A DNA stretch of 46,446 bases from an uncultured Prevotellaceae bacterium (GTDB lineage: Bacteria; Bacteroidota; Bacteroidia; Bacteroidales; Bacteroidaceae), in assembly GCA_900315455.1 (NCBI GenBank), contig OMZE01000007.1, forward strand, positions 1 through 46,446. The letters run 5' to 3'. Under the pieces are notes generated by a model. That model made no database searches. It was not told the DNA's origin and saw nothing but the letters and a program-made list of their open reading frames with translations. A program made the translations under genes and the position numbers. Of this stretch, positions 7,474-16,207 are shown piece by piece; the stretch's first letter is position 1; each line of letters starts with the position of its first letter.

Positions 7474-8058
7474 ATGAGGTTTGTACGTAAGCGCCGACGG
7501 GTGCCGGGCATCAATACCGCATCGATAGCGGATATCTCGTTCACCCTGCTCATCCTTTTCCTTGTCGTCACCTCGATGGATGACGACAATGGCATGTCGC
7601 GCATGCTTCCACCGCTGGCTACCGAACAGCAGCCCACGGCGATGAGTCAGCGCAACGTGCTGAGGATTGTGGTCTCTCCCAACAACGACATCACCGTCAA
7701 TGACGATACGGTTTCCGTTGAGACATTGAGGGAGCGTGTCGTGGAATTTGTCGACAACCCCAACAATGACCCCAACCTGCCCGAAAAAGTGGAGCGCGAC
7801 ATCTATCCCTTGGGCAAGTGCATGGTCACCGAGAACCATGTGGTGCAGATAGAGGCCGACCGCGAGAGCGACTACAATACTTATTTCTCCATCCAGCACG
7901 AGATTGTGGCGGCTTACGCCCAACTCCGCGACTCGTTGGCGATGCACCGTTTCCAGAAGCATTATGCACAGTGCAGCGAAGAGCAGCGGATGGCACTGAG
8001 GAAATACTATCCTCAGAAAGTGTCGGAGAACTTTGTGGTGAAAGGAGGCAAACCATGA
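7474..8058 (+). CDS. exbD: ExbD/TolR-family protein (first copy)
   Basis: 194 residues from the ATG 1 bp after the upstream stop. The N-terminus RRRVPGINTASIADISFTLLILFLVVTSM has the ExbD hallmark: a short basic cytosolic part followed by one membrane helix with a key Asp (IADISFTLL). The periplasmic domain has the usual alternating strands and helices (VLRIVVSPNNDITVNDDTV) but is longer than average. In the family, ExbD sits in the ExbB pentamer and couples proton flow to TonB. Its stop overlaps the start of the second ExbD (ATGA). Here it probably supports TonB-dependent uptake, but no tonB gene is present in the window. Confidence 0.88.
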   Translation: MRFVRKRRRVPGINTASIADISFTLLILFLVVTSMDDDNGMSRMLPPLATEQQPTAMSQRNVLRIVVSPNNDITVNDDTVSVETLRERVVEFVDNPNNDPNLPEKVERDIYPLGKCMVTENHVVQIEADRESDYNTYFSIQHEIVAAYAQLRDSLAMHRFQKHYAQCSEEQRMALRKYYPQKVSENFVVKGGKP

Positions 8059-8537
8059 GTTTCATTTCACGCAAGGAGCGCAGGATTCCCGACCTCAACA
8101 CCTCATCGCTTCCCGACCTCATCTTCACCGTGCTCTTCTTCTTCATGATTGTGACGCACATGCGTAGCGTGCCGGTGAATGTGCTTTACCGCACACCAGA
8201 GGGAACCCAACTTACCCGTGTCACCAAGCGGGCATCTACCACCTATATCTTCATAGGGAAGCCGCTGAAACAGTTGCAGGCCACGATGGGCGACACCGTG
8301 GTGGTGCAGGTAAACGACAAGTTTGTGCCTGTGGCACGGTTGGCTGAGGTGATGAAGGCAGAGAAAGAGCGCACGGAGATGAATGGTGACGCGGAGATGA
8401 CCGTGGTCATCAAGGCCGACCGCGATGTGCCCATGGGGTTGATTGCCGATGTGAAGGCAGCACTGCGCGAAGCCAATACGCTGAAGGTGCACTATTCGGC
8501 ATCCAAGGTATCCTCCACGCCTCAGCGCTCACACTGA
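8055..8537 (+). CDS. exbD: ExbD/TolR-family protein (second copy)
   Basis: 160 residues. The ATG overlaps the preceding TGA by 4 bp, with an AGGAGG-like sequence just upstream that also encodes the previous protein's C-terminus. RRIPDLNTSSLPDLIFTVLFFFMIV gives the basic N-terminus and membrane helix with the conserved Asp (LPDLIF). The periplasmic part includes VVVQVNDKFVPV and MTVVIKADRDVPMGLIADVKAAL, the typical ExbD C-terminal pattern. Tandem divergent ExbD copies are common in Bacteroidetes and probably form heteromeric assemblies. Confidence 0.9.
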   Translation: MSFISRKERRIPDLNTSSLPDLIFTVLFFFMIVTHMRSVPVNVLYRTPEGTQLTRVTKRASTTYIFIGKPLKQLQATMGDTVVVQVNDKFVPVARLAEVMKAEKERTEMNGDAEMTVVIKADRDVPMGLIADVKAALREANTLKVHYSASKVSSTPQRSH

Positions 8538-8633
8538 TACCGTGTTTCATGGGCCATGACGCCTGTTTTCGTTACAAATAGTTTCCTTTTAGTCTTGTAA
8601 AGTTGGCATTTTCTTGTTTTTTTCGGCTTTTTG

Positions 8634-8664
8634 TTGCAAATGTGTTTTTTTTAGCCTATCTTTG
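8634..8664 (+). promoter_or_regulatory. Promoter of the Lrp/AsnC regulator gene
   Basis: TTG (8634-8636), a 20-bp spacer and TATCTTTG (8657-8664) fit the Bacteroidetes consensus. The expected start near 8671 leaves a leader of about 14 nt. Confidence 0.7.
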
Positions 8665-8684
8665 CGGATAAATACTAAACTATT

Positions 8685-9158
8685 ATGGCACAACACAACT
8701 TAGATGCATTAGACAAAAAGATTCTTCGGCTCATTGCCGATGACGCGAGAATGCCTTTCCTGGAAGTAGCCAGGATTTGCAATGTGAGTGGAGCAGCAAT
8801 TCATCAGCGCATTCAGAAACTTACCAATCTTGGGGTCATCAAAGGTTCACAGTTTATTATCGACCCAGAGAAGATAGGATATGAGACCTGTGCTTATATC
8901 GGTCTTTTCCTGAAAGACCCGGGACAGTTCGACTTTGTGCTCGAGGAACTGAAGAAAATCCCCGAGGTGGTGGAGTGTCATTACACCACGGGTGGTTTCG
9001 ACATGTTCATCAAGATCTATGCGCTCAACAACCATCACTTGCTCAATATCATCCACGATAAACTCCAGCCGTTGGGACTGTCGAGGAGCGAGACCATCAT
9101 CTCCTTCAACGCTGCCATCGACAGGCAACTTCCTGTCATGGAACTCAACGAAGAGTAA
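8685..9158 (+). CDS. Lrp/AsnC-family transcriptional regulator
   Basis: 157 residues. The N-terminal winged helix-turn-helix is clear (LDALDKKILRLIADDARMPFLEVARICNVSGAAIHQRIQKL), followed by GVIKGSQFIIDPEKIGY and a C-terminal RAM ligand-binding and oligomerisation domain with the VVECHYTTGGFDMFIKI core. Family members sense amino acids or related metabolites and bend DNA as octamers. It is monocistronic, with its own promoter and a shared convergent terminator. Targets cannot be deduced, although amino-acid biosynthesis (leu operon in this window) or its own gene are typical. Confidence 0.92.
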   Translation: MAQHNLDALDKKILRLIADDARMPFLEVARICNVSGAAIHQRIQKLTNLGVIKGSQFIIDPEKIGYETCAYIGLFLKDPGQFDFVLEELKKIPEVVECHYTTGGFDMFIKIYALNNHHLLNIIHDKLQPLGLSRSETIISFNAAIDRQLPVMELNEE

Positions 9159-9176
9159 GTTGTAGTGGCATTCATC

Positions 9177-9216
9177 ACCGACACGCGCCAACCCTCAAGG
9201 GCTGGCGCGTGTCGGT
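9177..9216. terminator. Bidirectional terminator between lrp and folA
   Basis: A perfect 14-bp stem, ACCGACACGCGCCA (9177-9190) and its complement (9203-9216), encloses a loop with a further 3-bp CCC/GGG pairing. It lies between convergent genes. There is no strong T tract on either side, so termination may need Rho. Confidence 0.75.
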
Positions 9217-9229
9217 TGTAGTATAGGGG

Positions 9230-9727
9230 TTATTCATCTGTGCTCTCTTTCCGTTCGTAGTCTACAAAGGCAAACGCCTGTGCGTGTCGTTCGTCGGCGG
9301 CATGCTCTTCACGCCACACCTCATGCCAATCGTCATAGGAAGGGAAGTATGTGTCGGCTTGTGAAGGTATGTCGTGTATCTCAGTGAGGCAAAGCCGGTC
9401 GGCAATGGCAAGGGCATCTTTGTAGACGCTTGCCCCGCCAATCACATACACGTCTTCCTGGGCTGAGCAATGGGCGATGGCCTCTTTCAACGAACCATAA
9501 CGCTCGCAGCCCTCGAATACCTTCTCCGAACGGCTCAGCACGATGTTCCGCCGTTTGGGGAGTGCTCCGTTGGGAAGCGACTCGAACGTCTTCCTTCCCA
9601 TGATGATAGTATGTCCTGTGGTGAGTTGCTTGAAACGCTTCAAGTCGTCGGGCAACCAGTAGAGCAGTCGGTTCTTGTAACCTATGGCAAGGTTTTCGGC
9701 CACAGCGGCGATGATGTTGATACGCAT
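9230..9727 (-). CDS. folA: Dihydrofolate reductase
   Basis: 165 residues from MRINIIAAVAENLAIG. The enzyme reduces dihydrofolate to tetrahydrofolate with NADPH. Landmarks: substrate-site WLPDDLKRFKQLT, NADPH-binding GHTIIMGRKTFESLP, VLSRS, and the VYVIGGASVY motif that contacts the cofactor. The length fits the family (about 160). It begins 22 bp after thyA, so the pair recycles the dihydrofolate formed by thymidylate synthase. The longer upstream frame would run into thyA and has no conserved sequence, so I used the internal ATG at 9727. Confidence 0.95.
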   Translation of the reverse strand: MRINIIAAVAENLAIGYKNRLLYWLPDDLKRFKQLTTGHTIIMGRKTFESLPNGALPKRRNIVLSRSEKVFEGCERYGSLKEAIAHCSAQEDVYVIGGASVYKDALAIADRLCLTEIHDIPSQADTYFPSYDDWHEVWREEHAADERHAQAFAFVDYERKESTDE

Positions 9728-9749
9728 GGTGAATGATATTTGAAAACAA

Positions 9750-10544
9750 CTATACGGATACGGTGCCGGCGATGTGTGGCCATGGGTCGTAGTCGAGCAG
9801 TTCGAAATCTTCATAACTGAAGCCAAAGAGGTCGTCTACATCAGGGTTCAGGCGCATCGTGGGCAATGGGCGTGGGGTGCGTGAAAGTTGAAGTTTCACC
9901 TGTTCCGTGTGGTTGAGGTAGACATGGGTGTCGCCGGTGGTATGGATAAAGTCGCCGGCCTTGAGCCCGGTCACCTGGGCCATCATCAGCAGCAACAGGG
10001 CATAGGAGGCGATGTTGAAGGGCACGCCGAGGAACGTGTCGGCCGACCGTTGGTAGAGTTGCAGACTCAGTCTCCCGTCGGCAACGTAGAACTGGAACAT
10101 GGTGTGGCAGGGTGGCAATGCCATCTTCTCTACCTCGGCAACATTCCAGGCGCTTACAATCATTCGTCGTGAGTCGGGATGGTGCTTGATGAGGTCTATC
10201 ACGTTGCGTATCTGGTCGATGGTTCCTCCTTCGTAGTCGGGCCATGACCGCCACTGGTGTCCGTAGACGGGTCCCAGTTCGCCGTTCTCGTCGGCCCATT
10301 CGTTCCAGATGCGTACGCCGTGTTCCTGCAACCACCTCACGTTGGTGTCGCCGCGGAGAAACCACAGCAGTTCGTAAATGATTGACTTCAGATGGAGTTT
10401 CTTGGTGGTGAGTAGAGGGAAGCCGTCGTCGAGGTGGAATCGCATCTGGTGTCCGAAGATGCTCTTCGTACCCGTTCCAGTGCGGTCGGTCTTCGTCACG
10501 CCTTCTGTCATGATTCTGTTGAGCAGGTCGAGATATTGTTTCAT
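9750..10544 (-). CDS. thyA: Thymidylate synthase
   Basis: 264 residues, the exact classic ThyA length, from [12 protein letters not shown]. It methylates dUMP to dTMP with methylene-tetrahydrofolate. Visible motifs: the phosphate-binding Arg in [33 protein letters not shown], the catalytic Cys in [13 protein letters not shown], the [19 protein letters not shown] region, and [10 protein letters not shown]. Folate-binding C-terminus HIAGTVSV is intact. It is followed by folA and preceded by the rRNA methyltransferase gene 13 bp away, consistent with one transcript. Confidence 0.97.
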   Translation of the reverse strand: MKQYLDLLNRIMTEGVTKTDRTGTGTKSIFGHQMRFHLDDGFPLLTTKKLHLKSIIYELLWFLRGDTNVRWLQEHGVRIWNEWADENGELGPVYGHQWRSWPDYEGGTIDQIRNVIDLIKHHPDSRRMIVSAWNVAEVEKMALPPCHTMFQFYVADGRLSLQLYQRSADTFLGVPFNIASYALLLLMMAQVTGLKAGDFIHTTGDTHVYLNHTEQVKLQLSRTPRPLPTMRLNPDVDDLFGFSYEDFELLDYDPWPHIAGTVSV

Positions 10545-10557
10545 GTGATTGGAATTT

Positions 10558-11964
10558 TCAGATGAGTATTTCGCACGGACTGTCGGGAGCATGACTGCTC
10601 CTGATGCGCCATTCCTGTGGGTAGAGGTTGTTGGCGCGGTTGCCGATGTTGTTGACGAACCCCAGTGGCAGGTGATGGTAGGTCATCAGGATGTACCCCC
10701 GTGGCATTGTGGGAGGCAGCGAGATGGCTTCGCTGCGTAGATAGGCAATGGCAGTGGGGTAGTCGACCTCGCACTGGGTGAAGGCTTCACGGTGAAGCGA
10801 GGTGCTGAGGGCAAGTGCGGGTGAGGGAACAAGTTTTCTCCCTCGCCAGGTGCCGATGGGCACACCGGCATGCATCACCTTCAAGTCTTTCATACTGTCG
10901 TAGAGACTTGCCAACTCACGTGGGATGGCTGTTATGGCGTCGCCTTCCTGCAGGAAGACAAACTCGTCGGCATGTTCTACCCACGCCTTCGCTTCGTCTG
11001 TTATCGATGGTGCTGATGTCTTCTTCTGTCGTTTGCCTTTATGCTTCTTTTCCGCCACAGGGGTAGGATCAGCGGGCTTGTGCAGCAAGGCCATGAAAAG
11101 TCCTTCTCCTTGGGTCACACCGGGGATGAAGCGGCATACTTTGCCTTTCAGGCCGGGCATCAGCGACCCTGTGATGTTCCATGAGGTAGGGGTCTCCACA
11201 TCGTGCAGTTGCGCGCCGAGATGGCTCATGGCCCATGCTACGTTTTCTTCGTCTTCGTGGATGTTGAATGTGCAGGTGCTGTAGATGAGCCATCCTCCGG
11301 GGCGCAGGCACGCCCATGCGTCTTCGAGTATCTCGTGTTGCAATACACTACAGCGCCGCACGTTGTCTTCCGACCATTCTGTGATGGCTCCCTCGTCCTT
11401 GCGGAACATTCCTTCCCCGGAGCAGGGCACGTCGGCGAGGATGAGGTCGAAGGTCATGCCGCTTCTCCGAATGTCGTTGGTGCTGTTATTGGTCACCACC
11501 ACGTTGGGATATCCCCATTTCATGATGTTCTCGGCCAGGATGTGGGCGCGCTGGCGTACATATTCGTTGCACACCATCACGCTGCCCTCAGGCAAGGCGG
11601 CCAGCAGTGCCGTGGTCTTGCCGCCGGGCGCGGCACAGAGGTCGAGTGCTGTTATGGGCTGGTGGATGTTTTGCCGTGCCACTTCGTCGACAAACATCGA
11701 TGAGGCCTCTTGCACATAGTAGGCACCGGCGTGCAAGAGGGGGTCGAAGGTAAAGTTGGGGCGCTTGTCAAGATAGTATCCTCGTTCGCACCACGCCACT
11801 TGTCGTGGCAGGAGTGCTGGGTTCACTTGCTTGCCGTCGCTTTTCCATGGATGCAGTCGTATGCTCACCGTGGGAGGAGCCGACAGGCCTTCGGTAAGTC
11901 GGGTGAGTAGTGCGTCGCCCATGATGTCGCGACAGTGTGCGAGGAATGTTTCGGGAAGTTTCAT
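10558..11964 (-). CDS. rRNA m5C methyltransferase, RsmF/Nop2/Sun family
   Basis: 468 residues. The ATG at 11964 overlaps the stop of the porE-like gene (TGATG); a GTG three bases earlier is possible but less likely. SAM-binding motif [11 protein letters not shown] (about residues 108-118) and the two catalytic cysteines in [10 protein letters not shown] and [12 protein letters not shown] identify an m5C RNA methyltransferase. The C-terminal part, after a Lys-rich linker ([10 protein letters not shown]), matches the RsmF-type accessory domain. In the family RsmF modifies 16S rRNA; the exact position here is not provable. Translationally coupled to the porE-like gene upstream and thyA downstream. 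Confidence 0.88.
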   Translation of the reverse strand: MKLPETFLAHCRDIMGDALLTRLTEGLSAPPTVSIRLHPWKSDGKQVNPALLPRQVAWCERGYYLDKRPNFTFDPLLHAGAYYVQEASSMFVDEVARQNIHQPITALDLCAAPGGKTTALLAALPEGSVMVCNEYVRQRAHILAENIMKWGYPNVVVTNNSTNDIRRSGMTFDLILADVPCSGEGMFRKDEGAITEWSEDNVRRCSVLQHEILEDAWACLRPGGWLIYSTCTFNIHEDEENVAWAMSHLGAQLHDVETPTSWNITGSLMPGLKGKVCRFIPGVTQGEGLFMALLHKPADPTPVAEKKHKGKRQKKTSAPSITDEAKAWVEHADEFVFLQEGDAITAIPRELASLYDSMKDLKVMHAGVPIGTWRGRKLVPSPALALSTSLHREAFTQCEVDYPTAIAYLRSEAISLPPTMPRGYILMTYHHLPLGFVNNIGNRANNLYPQEWRIRSSHAPDSPCEILI

Positions 11965-14027
11965 CACTCTTCGATATCGAATCCTTCATCGTCGTCGCCA
12001 CTGGTCGACTGGGGCTTGGGCTTGGGTGGGTTGGTGAGGTTGCCTTCGCTGTCGAACATGCCATACGTGGTGCGCAGCACGATAAACTCGGTGCGGCGGT
12101 TCAACTGGTCGCAGATGGCTTGTTTCTCTTCGTCGAGGGCGGTAATGTATTCCTGGGTCAGCACGTCGCCTTCTTTCATCCAAGGGTATTGGGCGGCAAG
12201 TTTCTTGCGCACCACCTTGGGTTTTTCCTTACCGTATCCCTTGGGGGTGAGGCGGTCGGGGGCTATGCCATGTTCGATGAGGTAGTTCACCACGGATTCT
12301 GCACGGCGTTGCGAGAGACCGATATTGTAGGCCTGACTGCCATGGTAGTCGCAGTGGGCACTCAGTTCTATAGTCACGTTGGGGTTCTCGTTGAGCAACA
12401 CCACCAGTTCGTTGAGCGACTGCACGGCCTCTGGACGGAGGATGGCCTTGTCGTAGTCGTAGAAGATATTGTCGATCATCACCGGCACGCTGATAGAAGC
12501 GAGGGCGAACTGCAGCACCGTTTCTTTCGACTCCGTGGTCTGCACCACCTGCAGTTCTTCCTTGTGGTTCAGGTAACCCCTGCAAGTGGCAAGGAACACA
12601 TAGTCAACACCGGGGGTCAGCACGCGCTCGAAGGAGCCGTCGCTCTGCACGCTGAACTTCTCGTTGGTACCGTCGTTGCCTACCATGTAGACCTGTGCGG
12701 CAGGCAGTTCATAGCCGTCGCGCTCATATACCCAGCCTTTCACGGTCTGTATGATTTCGGGCTTTTCGAAACTGAAGATATGGTCCCAGCCGCGTCCGTC
12801 TCCTCTGTTGGAGCAGAAGAAGCCTCTGTTGTGGGGGCCTTCAAACGTCATGCCGAAGTCGTCGCCCTGTGAGTTGAGCGGATAGCCGGGATGCTCCAAC
12901 TGCCACTTTCCGTTGTCTCCCACTGTGGCAATGAAGATGTCGAGGCCGCCCATTCCGGGATGGCCGTTGGATGAGAAATAGAGGTCGCCGTTGGGGCGGA
13001 AAGTGGGAAACTCCTCATCACCGGGGGTGTTGATGATAGGTCCGAGGTTCTCCACGCCTCCCAGACCATTGGAGGAGAGCCGTACGCGCCAGATGTCGAG
13101 ACCGCCTTGTCCGCCGGGCATGTCGCTGGTGAAATAGAGCCATTCGCCATCGGGTGAGATGGCGGGGTGGGCGTAACTCGACAGCGTGTCGCGGGTGAGT
13201 TGCACGTCGGAGGGCTTGCTCCATGCGGCGTCCGAACGGCTCGACTTCATAATCTTGGCATAGCGTGGATATGACGGGTCGGAGGAACATTGCGTGAGGT
13301 ACATCTCGCGCTGGTCGGGGGTGAAGGAGCATGCTCCCTCGTCGTACTCGCTGTTCAGTCCCGACTCCACGCGTTGTGGCTTGCTCCACTTGCCCTTGTC
13401 GTCTTTCTGCGAGAAGAAGATGTCGCCGTTCTTCGACCCCGTGATGCCGCTGAGTTCGTCGCCTTGTGCTTCGTTGCGCGTGGAGGTGAAGTAGAGGTAT
13501 TCATGGTTCTCGCCGAGCAGCATGGGAGAGTAGTCGGCACGCCGAGAATTGAAAACCTCCATCTTCTTCACGGTATAGCGTGAGCCTTCTTCCTTGAGTC
13601 GGGGCGCATCGAGGGCTGCGGCGAGTCCGTCGCGGGCCATCTGGTTGTCGGGCATCGAGTCGAGGGCGATGCGGAACTGTTCGGCAGCCTCTTTGTAGTT
13701 GCCGTTTTTCATCAACTGCCGTGCGAAGGAGAGGTAGGTGTTGCCGTCGGCCTGCTTGTATCTGATGACATTGCGGTAGGCGGCTATCGCTTTCTGGGTG
13801 GAGTTGATTTTCTCGTAGCAGAAAGCCATCTTCTTGGCTATCTGACCTCTGCGGTCACGCATCTTGGCGGGAGTCTTCGAGTAGGCGGTCTTGTATTCGG
13901 TAGCAGCATCGTAATACTCACCCAAAGCGAGGTATTTCTCACCCCGCTTCAAGTTCTTGTCTGCTCCGCACGACGTGGCGAGCAGCACGGCAAGTATCAG
14001 TGCCGGTAGGTATCTGATGATTCGCAT
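11964..14027 (-). CDS. porE: PorE-like T9SS lipoprotein: TPR, beta-propeller and OmpA domains
   Basis: 687 residues. Lipobox LLATSC (Cys20). In order: TPR-like helices (about 25-140; GEYYDAATEYKTAY and GNYKEAAEQFRIAL), a PD40/WD40-like propeller (about 150-400; repeated SPDGEWLYFTSDMPGG, FRPNGDLYFSSNGHPGMGGLDIF and NRGFFCSNRGDGRG), a carboxypeptidase-regulatory-like beta domain (about 405-485), and an OmpA peptidoglycan-binding domain (about 500-640; DNIFYDYDKAILRP, ELSAHCDYHGSQAYNIGLSQRRAESVVNYL). This domain order matches PorE, which tethers the type IX secretion system to peptidoglycan. Paralogues without a T9SS role exist, so the symbol is tentative. Periplasmic, outer-membrane anchored. 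Confidence 0.8.
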   Translation of the reverse strand: MRIIRYLPALILAVLLATSCGADKNLKRGEKYLALGEYYDAATEYKTAYSKTPAKMRDRRGQIAKKMAFCYEKINSTQKAIAAYRNVIRYKQADGNTYLSFARQLMKNGNYKEAAEQFRIALDSMPDNQMARDGLAAALDAPRLKEEGSRYTVKKMEVFNSRRADYSPMLLGENHEYLYFTSTRNEAQGDELSGITGSKNGDIFFSQKDDKGKWSKPQRVESGLNSEYDEGACSFTPDQREMYLTQCSSDPSYPRYAKIMKSSRSDAAWSKPSDVQLTRDTLSSYAHPAISPDGEWLYFTSDMPGGQGGLDIWRVRLSSNGLGGVENLGPIINTPGDEEFPTFRPNGDLYFSSNGHPGMGGLDIFIATVGDNGKWQLEHPGYPLNSQGDDFGMTFEGPHNRGFFCSNRGDGRGWDHIFSFEKPEIIQTVKGWVYERDGYELPAAQVYMVGNDGTNEKFSVQSDGSFERVLTPGVDYVFLATCRGYLNHKEELQVVQTTESKETVLQFALASISVPVMIDNIFYDYDKAILRPEAVQSLNELVVLLNENPNVTIELSAHCDYHGSQAYNIGLSQRRAESVVNYLIEHGIAPDRLTPKGYGKEKPKVVRKKLAAQYPWMKEGDVLTQEYITALDEEKQAICDQLNRRTEFIVLRTTYGMFDSEGNLTNPPKPKPQSTSGDDDEGFDIEE

Positions 14028-14073
14028 GATTATCCTAATAACGATTTCTGCGCGCTTTTATTGTGGTGATGGG

Positions 14074-16101
14074 TCAGAAAGGTACGCGATAGTCGCAGCC
14101 CTCTTTCCATCGGCTGCATCCATAGGCGGTCTTGCCCTTGAGCAGGTGGCCCTTGCCGCATTTCGGGCAGATGGTTCCTTCGAGTGTATCCGTGGCAGGA
14201 GTAGCCTTCTTCTGCACCCTGGGCTTGGCTGGAGTGGAGGCTGCCTTCGGTCGTGCAGACTTTTTCTTCTTCAGGTCTTCCTCGGTGAGGATGGTAATCT
14301 GTCGGTTGGTGGGGTCGGTGAGCACTTGTGTCACAATGTCGCGGATTTGTTGTTTCAGTTCTTCTACAAACTGTGCCGCATCGTATTTCTTGTGCTCGAT
14401 GTCGCGGAGTTTCTTCTCCCAGATGCCGGTGAGTTCACAACTCTTCAGCAGTTCTTCGCGGATGGTGTCGATGAGTTCGATGCCGGTGGCGGTGGCGAGC
14501 AGGTTCTTGCGCTCCCTGCGGATATAATGGCGTTTGAAAAGTGTCTCTATGATGCCGGCGCGTGACGAGGGCCTGCCGATGCCATTCTCCTTCAGCGCGG
14601 CGCGCAACTCCTCGTCGTCGACGAATTTTCCGGCGGTCTCCATCGCGCGCAGTAAGGTGGCCTCGGTGTAGTATTTCGGTGGAGTGGTCCATTTCTCGGT
14701 CAGGGTGGGGGTGTGGGGTCCGCTTTCTCCTTTCACGAAATCTGGCAGTGTCTTTTCCTCGTCGTCCTTTTTGCCGTCTTCGGTATTCACCTCGGCATCC
14801 TTGGCGTAGATAAGGCGCCAGCCCGGTTCCTGTATCTGTTTTCCCGTGGTCTTGAACTCCACCTCGTCTACCTTTCCCATGACGGTGGTTGTGGTGAATT
14901 GGCAGTCGGGGTAGAACACGCTGATGAAGCGGCGGGCAACGAGGTTGTAGACATGCTGCTCCAGGTCGGTAAGGCCGGTGGCTGGCACGCCGGTAGGGAT
15001 GATGGCGTGGTGGTCGGTAACCTTGGAGTTGTCGAACACCTTCTTGCTCTTACGGAGTGTAATACGTTGCGAGTTGTCATTCCCCAGTAGTGGGGCTGTC
15101 AGCGCTTCAAAGCCGCGGAGTCCTTTCAGGATGGCGGGACATTTGGGGTAGATGTCGTCGGTGAGATATTGCGTGTCGACACGGGGATAGGTGGTGAGTT
15201 TGCGCTCGTAGAGTGTCTGGATGATCTTCAGCGTGGTGTCGGCACTCAGACTGTATTTCTTGTTGCAGTCTACCTGCAGCGAGGTGAGGTCGTAGAGATG
15301 GGGCGGGGCCTCAGTGCCTTTTTTCTTTTGCACGTCGGTCACGGTGAAGGGCTTGTCCTGGATGAGGGCAAACGACTGCTCGCCTTCCTCGCGTGAGGTG
15401 AATTTTCCCTTCGTGGCAGTGAAGAGCGTGTCGCGGTAAAGGGTGGAGAGTACCCAGTAGGGTTCGGGCACGAAGTTGTCTATTTCCTTCTGGCGGTTGA
15501 CAATGAGGGCGAGGGTAGGGGTCTGCACCCTGCCAATGGAGAGCACCTGCCGGTTCTGTCCGTATTTCAGGGTGTAGAGGCGAGTGGCATTCATGCCGAG
15601 AATCCAGTCGCCGATGGCACGGCAGAGACCGGCGCGGTAGAGGGGGTCGTAGTCTTGTTGGTCGTGCAGGGTCTGGAATCCCTCGCGGATGGCTTCATCG
15701 GTCATCGACGAAATCCAGAGACGTTTCACCGGGCAGGTGGCTTTCGCTTTCTGCATCACCCACCGCTGTATCAGTTCTCCCTCCTGGCCGGCATCACCGC
15801 AGTTGATGATGCCGTCGGCTTTTTGCATCAGTTGTTCTATCACGGCAAACTGTTTGCGGATGCCCTCGTCGTCGATGAGTTTGATGCCGAAGCGGGGTGG
15901 TATCATGGGGAGTGCCACCAGACTCCATCGCTTCCACTGCGGGGTGTAGTCATCGGGCTCTTTGAGGGTGCAGAGGTGGCCGAAGGTCCATGTCACTTGG
16001 TAACCATTGCCTTCCATGTATCCTTGACACGCCTTGTTGGCTCCGATGATGCGCGCGATGTCTTTCGCTACGCTGGGTTTCTCGGCTATGCAGACAATCA
16101 T
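14074..16101 (-). CDS. topB: DNA topoisomerase III
   Basis: 675 residues. A type IA topoisomerase that relaxes or decatenates DNA. Toprim domain EKPSVAKDIARIIGA at the N-terminus with acidic motif GDAGQEGELI (a DxDxEGE variant, as in Bacteroidetes TopB). DWILGMNATR and QVLSIGRVQTPTLALI are conserved core motifs. The active tyrosine lies in TYPRVDTQYL. IGRPSSRAGIIETLFKR is the domain IV signature. The C-terminal tail is Lys/Ala-rich and ends in a partly degenerate zinc-ribbon-like module (CPKCGKG then GYGCSRWKEGCDY). Full length for the family. It heads a compact series of minus-strand genes. Confidence 0.93.
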   Translation of the reverse strand: MIVCIAEKPSVAKDIARIIGANKACQGYMEGNGYQVTWTFGHLCTLKEPDDYTPQWKRWSLVALPMIPPRFGIKLIDDEGIRKQFAVIEQLMQKADGIINCGDAGQEGELIQRWVMQKAKATCPVKRLWISSMTDEAIREGFQTLHDQQDYDPLYRAGLCRAIGDWILGMNATRLYTLKYGQNRQVLSIGRVQTPTLALIVNRQKEIDNFVPEPYWVLSTLYRDTLFTATKGKFTSREEGEQSFALIQDKPFTVTDVQKKKGTEAPPHLYDLTSLQVDCNKKYSLSADTTLKIIQTLYERKLTTYPRVDTQYLTDDIYPKCPAILKGLRGFEALTAPLLGNDNSQRITLRKSKKVFDNSKVTDHHAIIPTGVPATGLTDLEQHVYNLVARRFISVFYPDCQFTTTTVMGKVDEVEFKTTGKQIQEPGWRLIYAKDAEVNTEDGKKDDEEKTLPDFVKGESGPHTPTLTEKWTTPPKYYTEATLLRAMETAGKFVDDEELRAALKENGIGRPSSRAGIIETLFKRHYIRRERKNLLATATGIELIDTIREELLKSCELTGIWEKKLRDIEHKKYDAAQFVEELKQQIRDIVTQVLTDPTNRQITILTEEDLKKKKSARPKAASTPAKPRVQKKATPATDTLEGTICPKCGKGHLLKGKTAYGCSRWKEGCDYRVPF

Positions 16102-16162
16102 TGTTCAATTTCAATTTTCAAAGTTGCCATTAAGGGAGAACAACTTCACCGCTACGCGGTAA

Positions 16163-16205
16163 TCTTCAATCTACAATTCTCAATCTTCAATCGGGCAAAG
16201 CCCGA
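16163..16205 (-). repeat. TTCAAT-type short repeats with CGGGC-AAA-GCCCG hairpin (copy 1)
   Basis: Immediately after the stop of the LUD gene (minus sense) comes a hairpin of 6 bp (16191-16205), followed by copies of TTGAAG/TTGAGAATTG-like heptamers (16163-16190). A second copy is at 17961-17991, in the same position after another stop codon. No U tract follows, so it may be a REP-like element that also helps terminate. Confidence 0.6.
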
Positions 16206-16207
16206 CT

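Noticed and set aside
11937-12872. A 311-codon plus-strand frame
   Set aside because: Antisense to the PorE-like gene; His/Val-rich translation without any domain.
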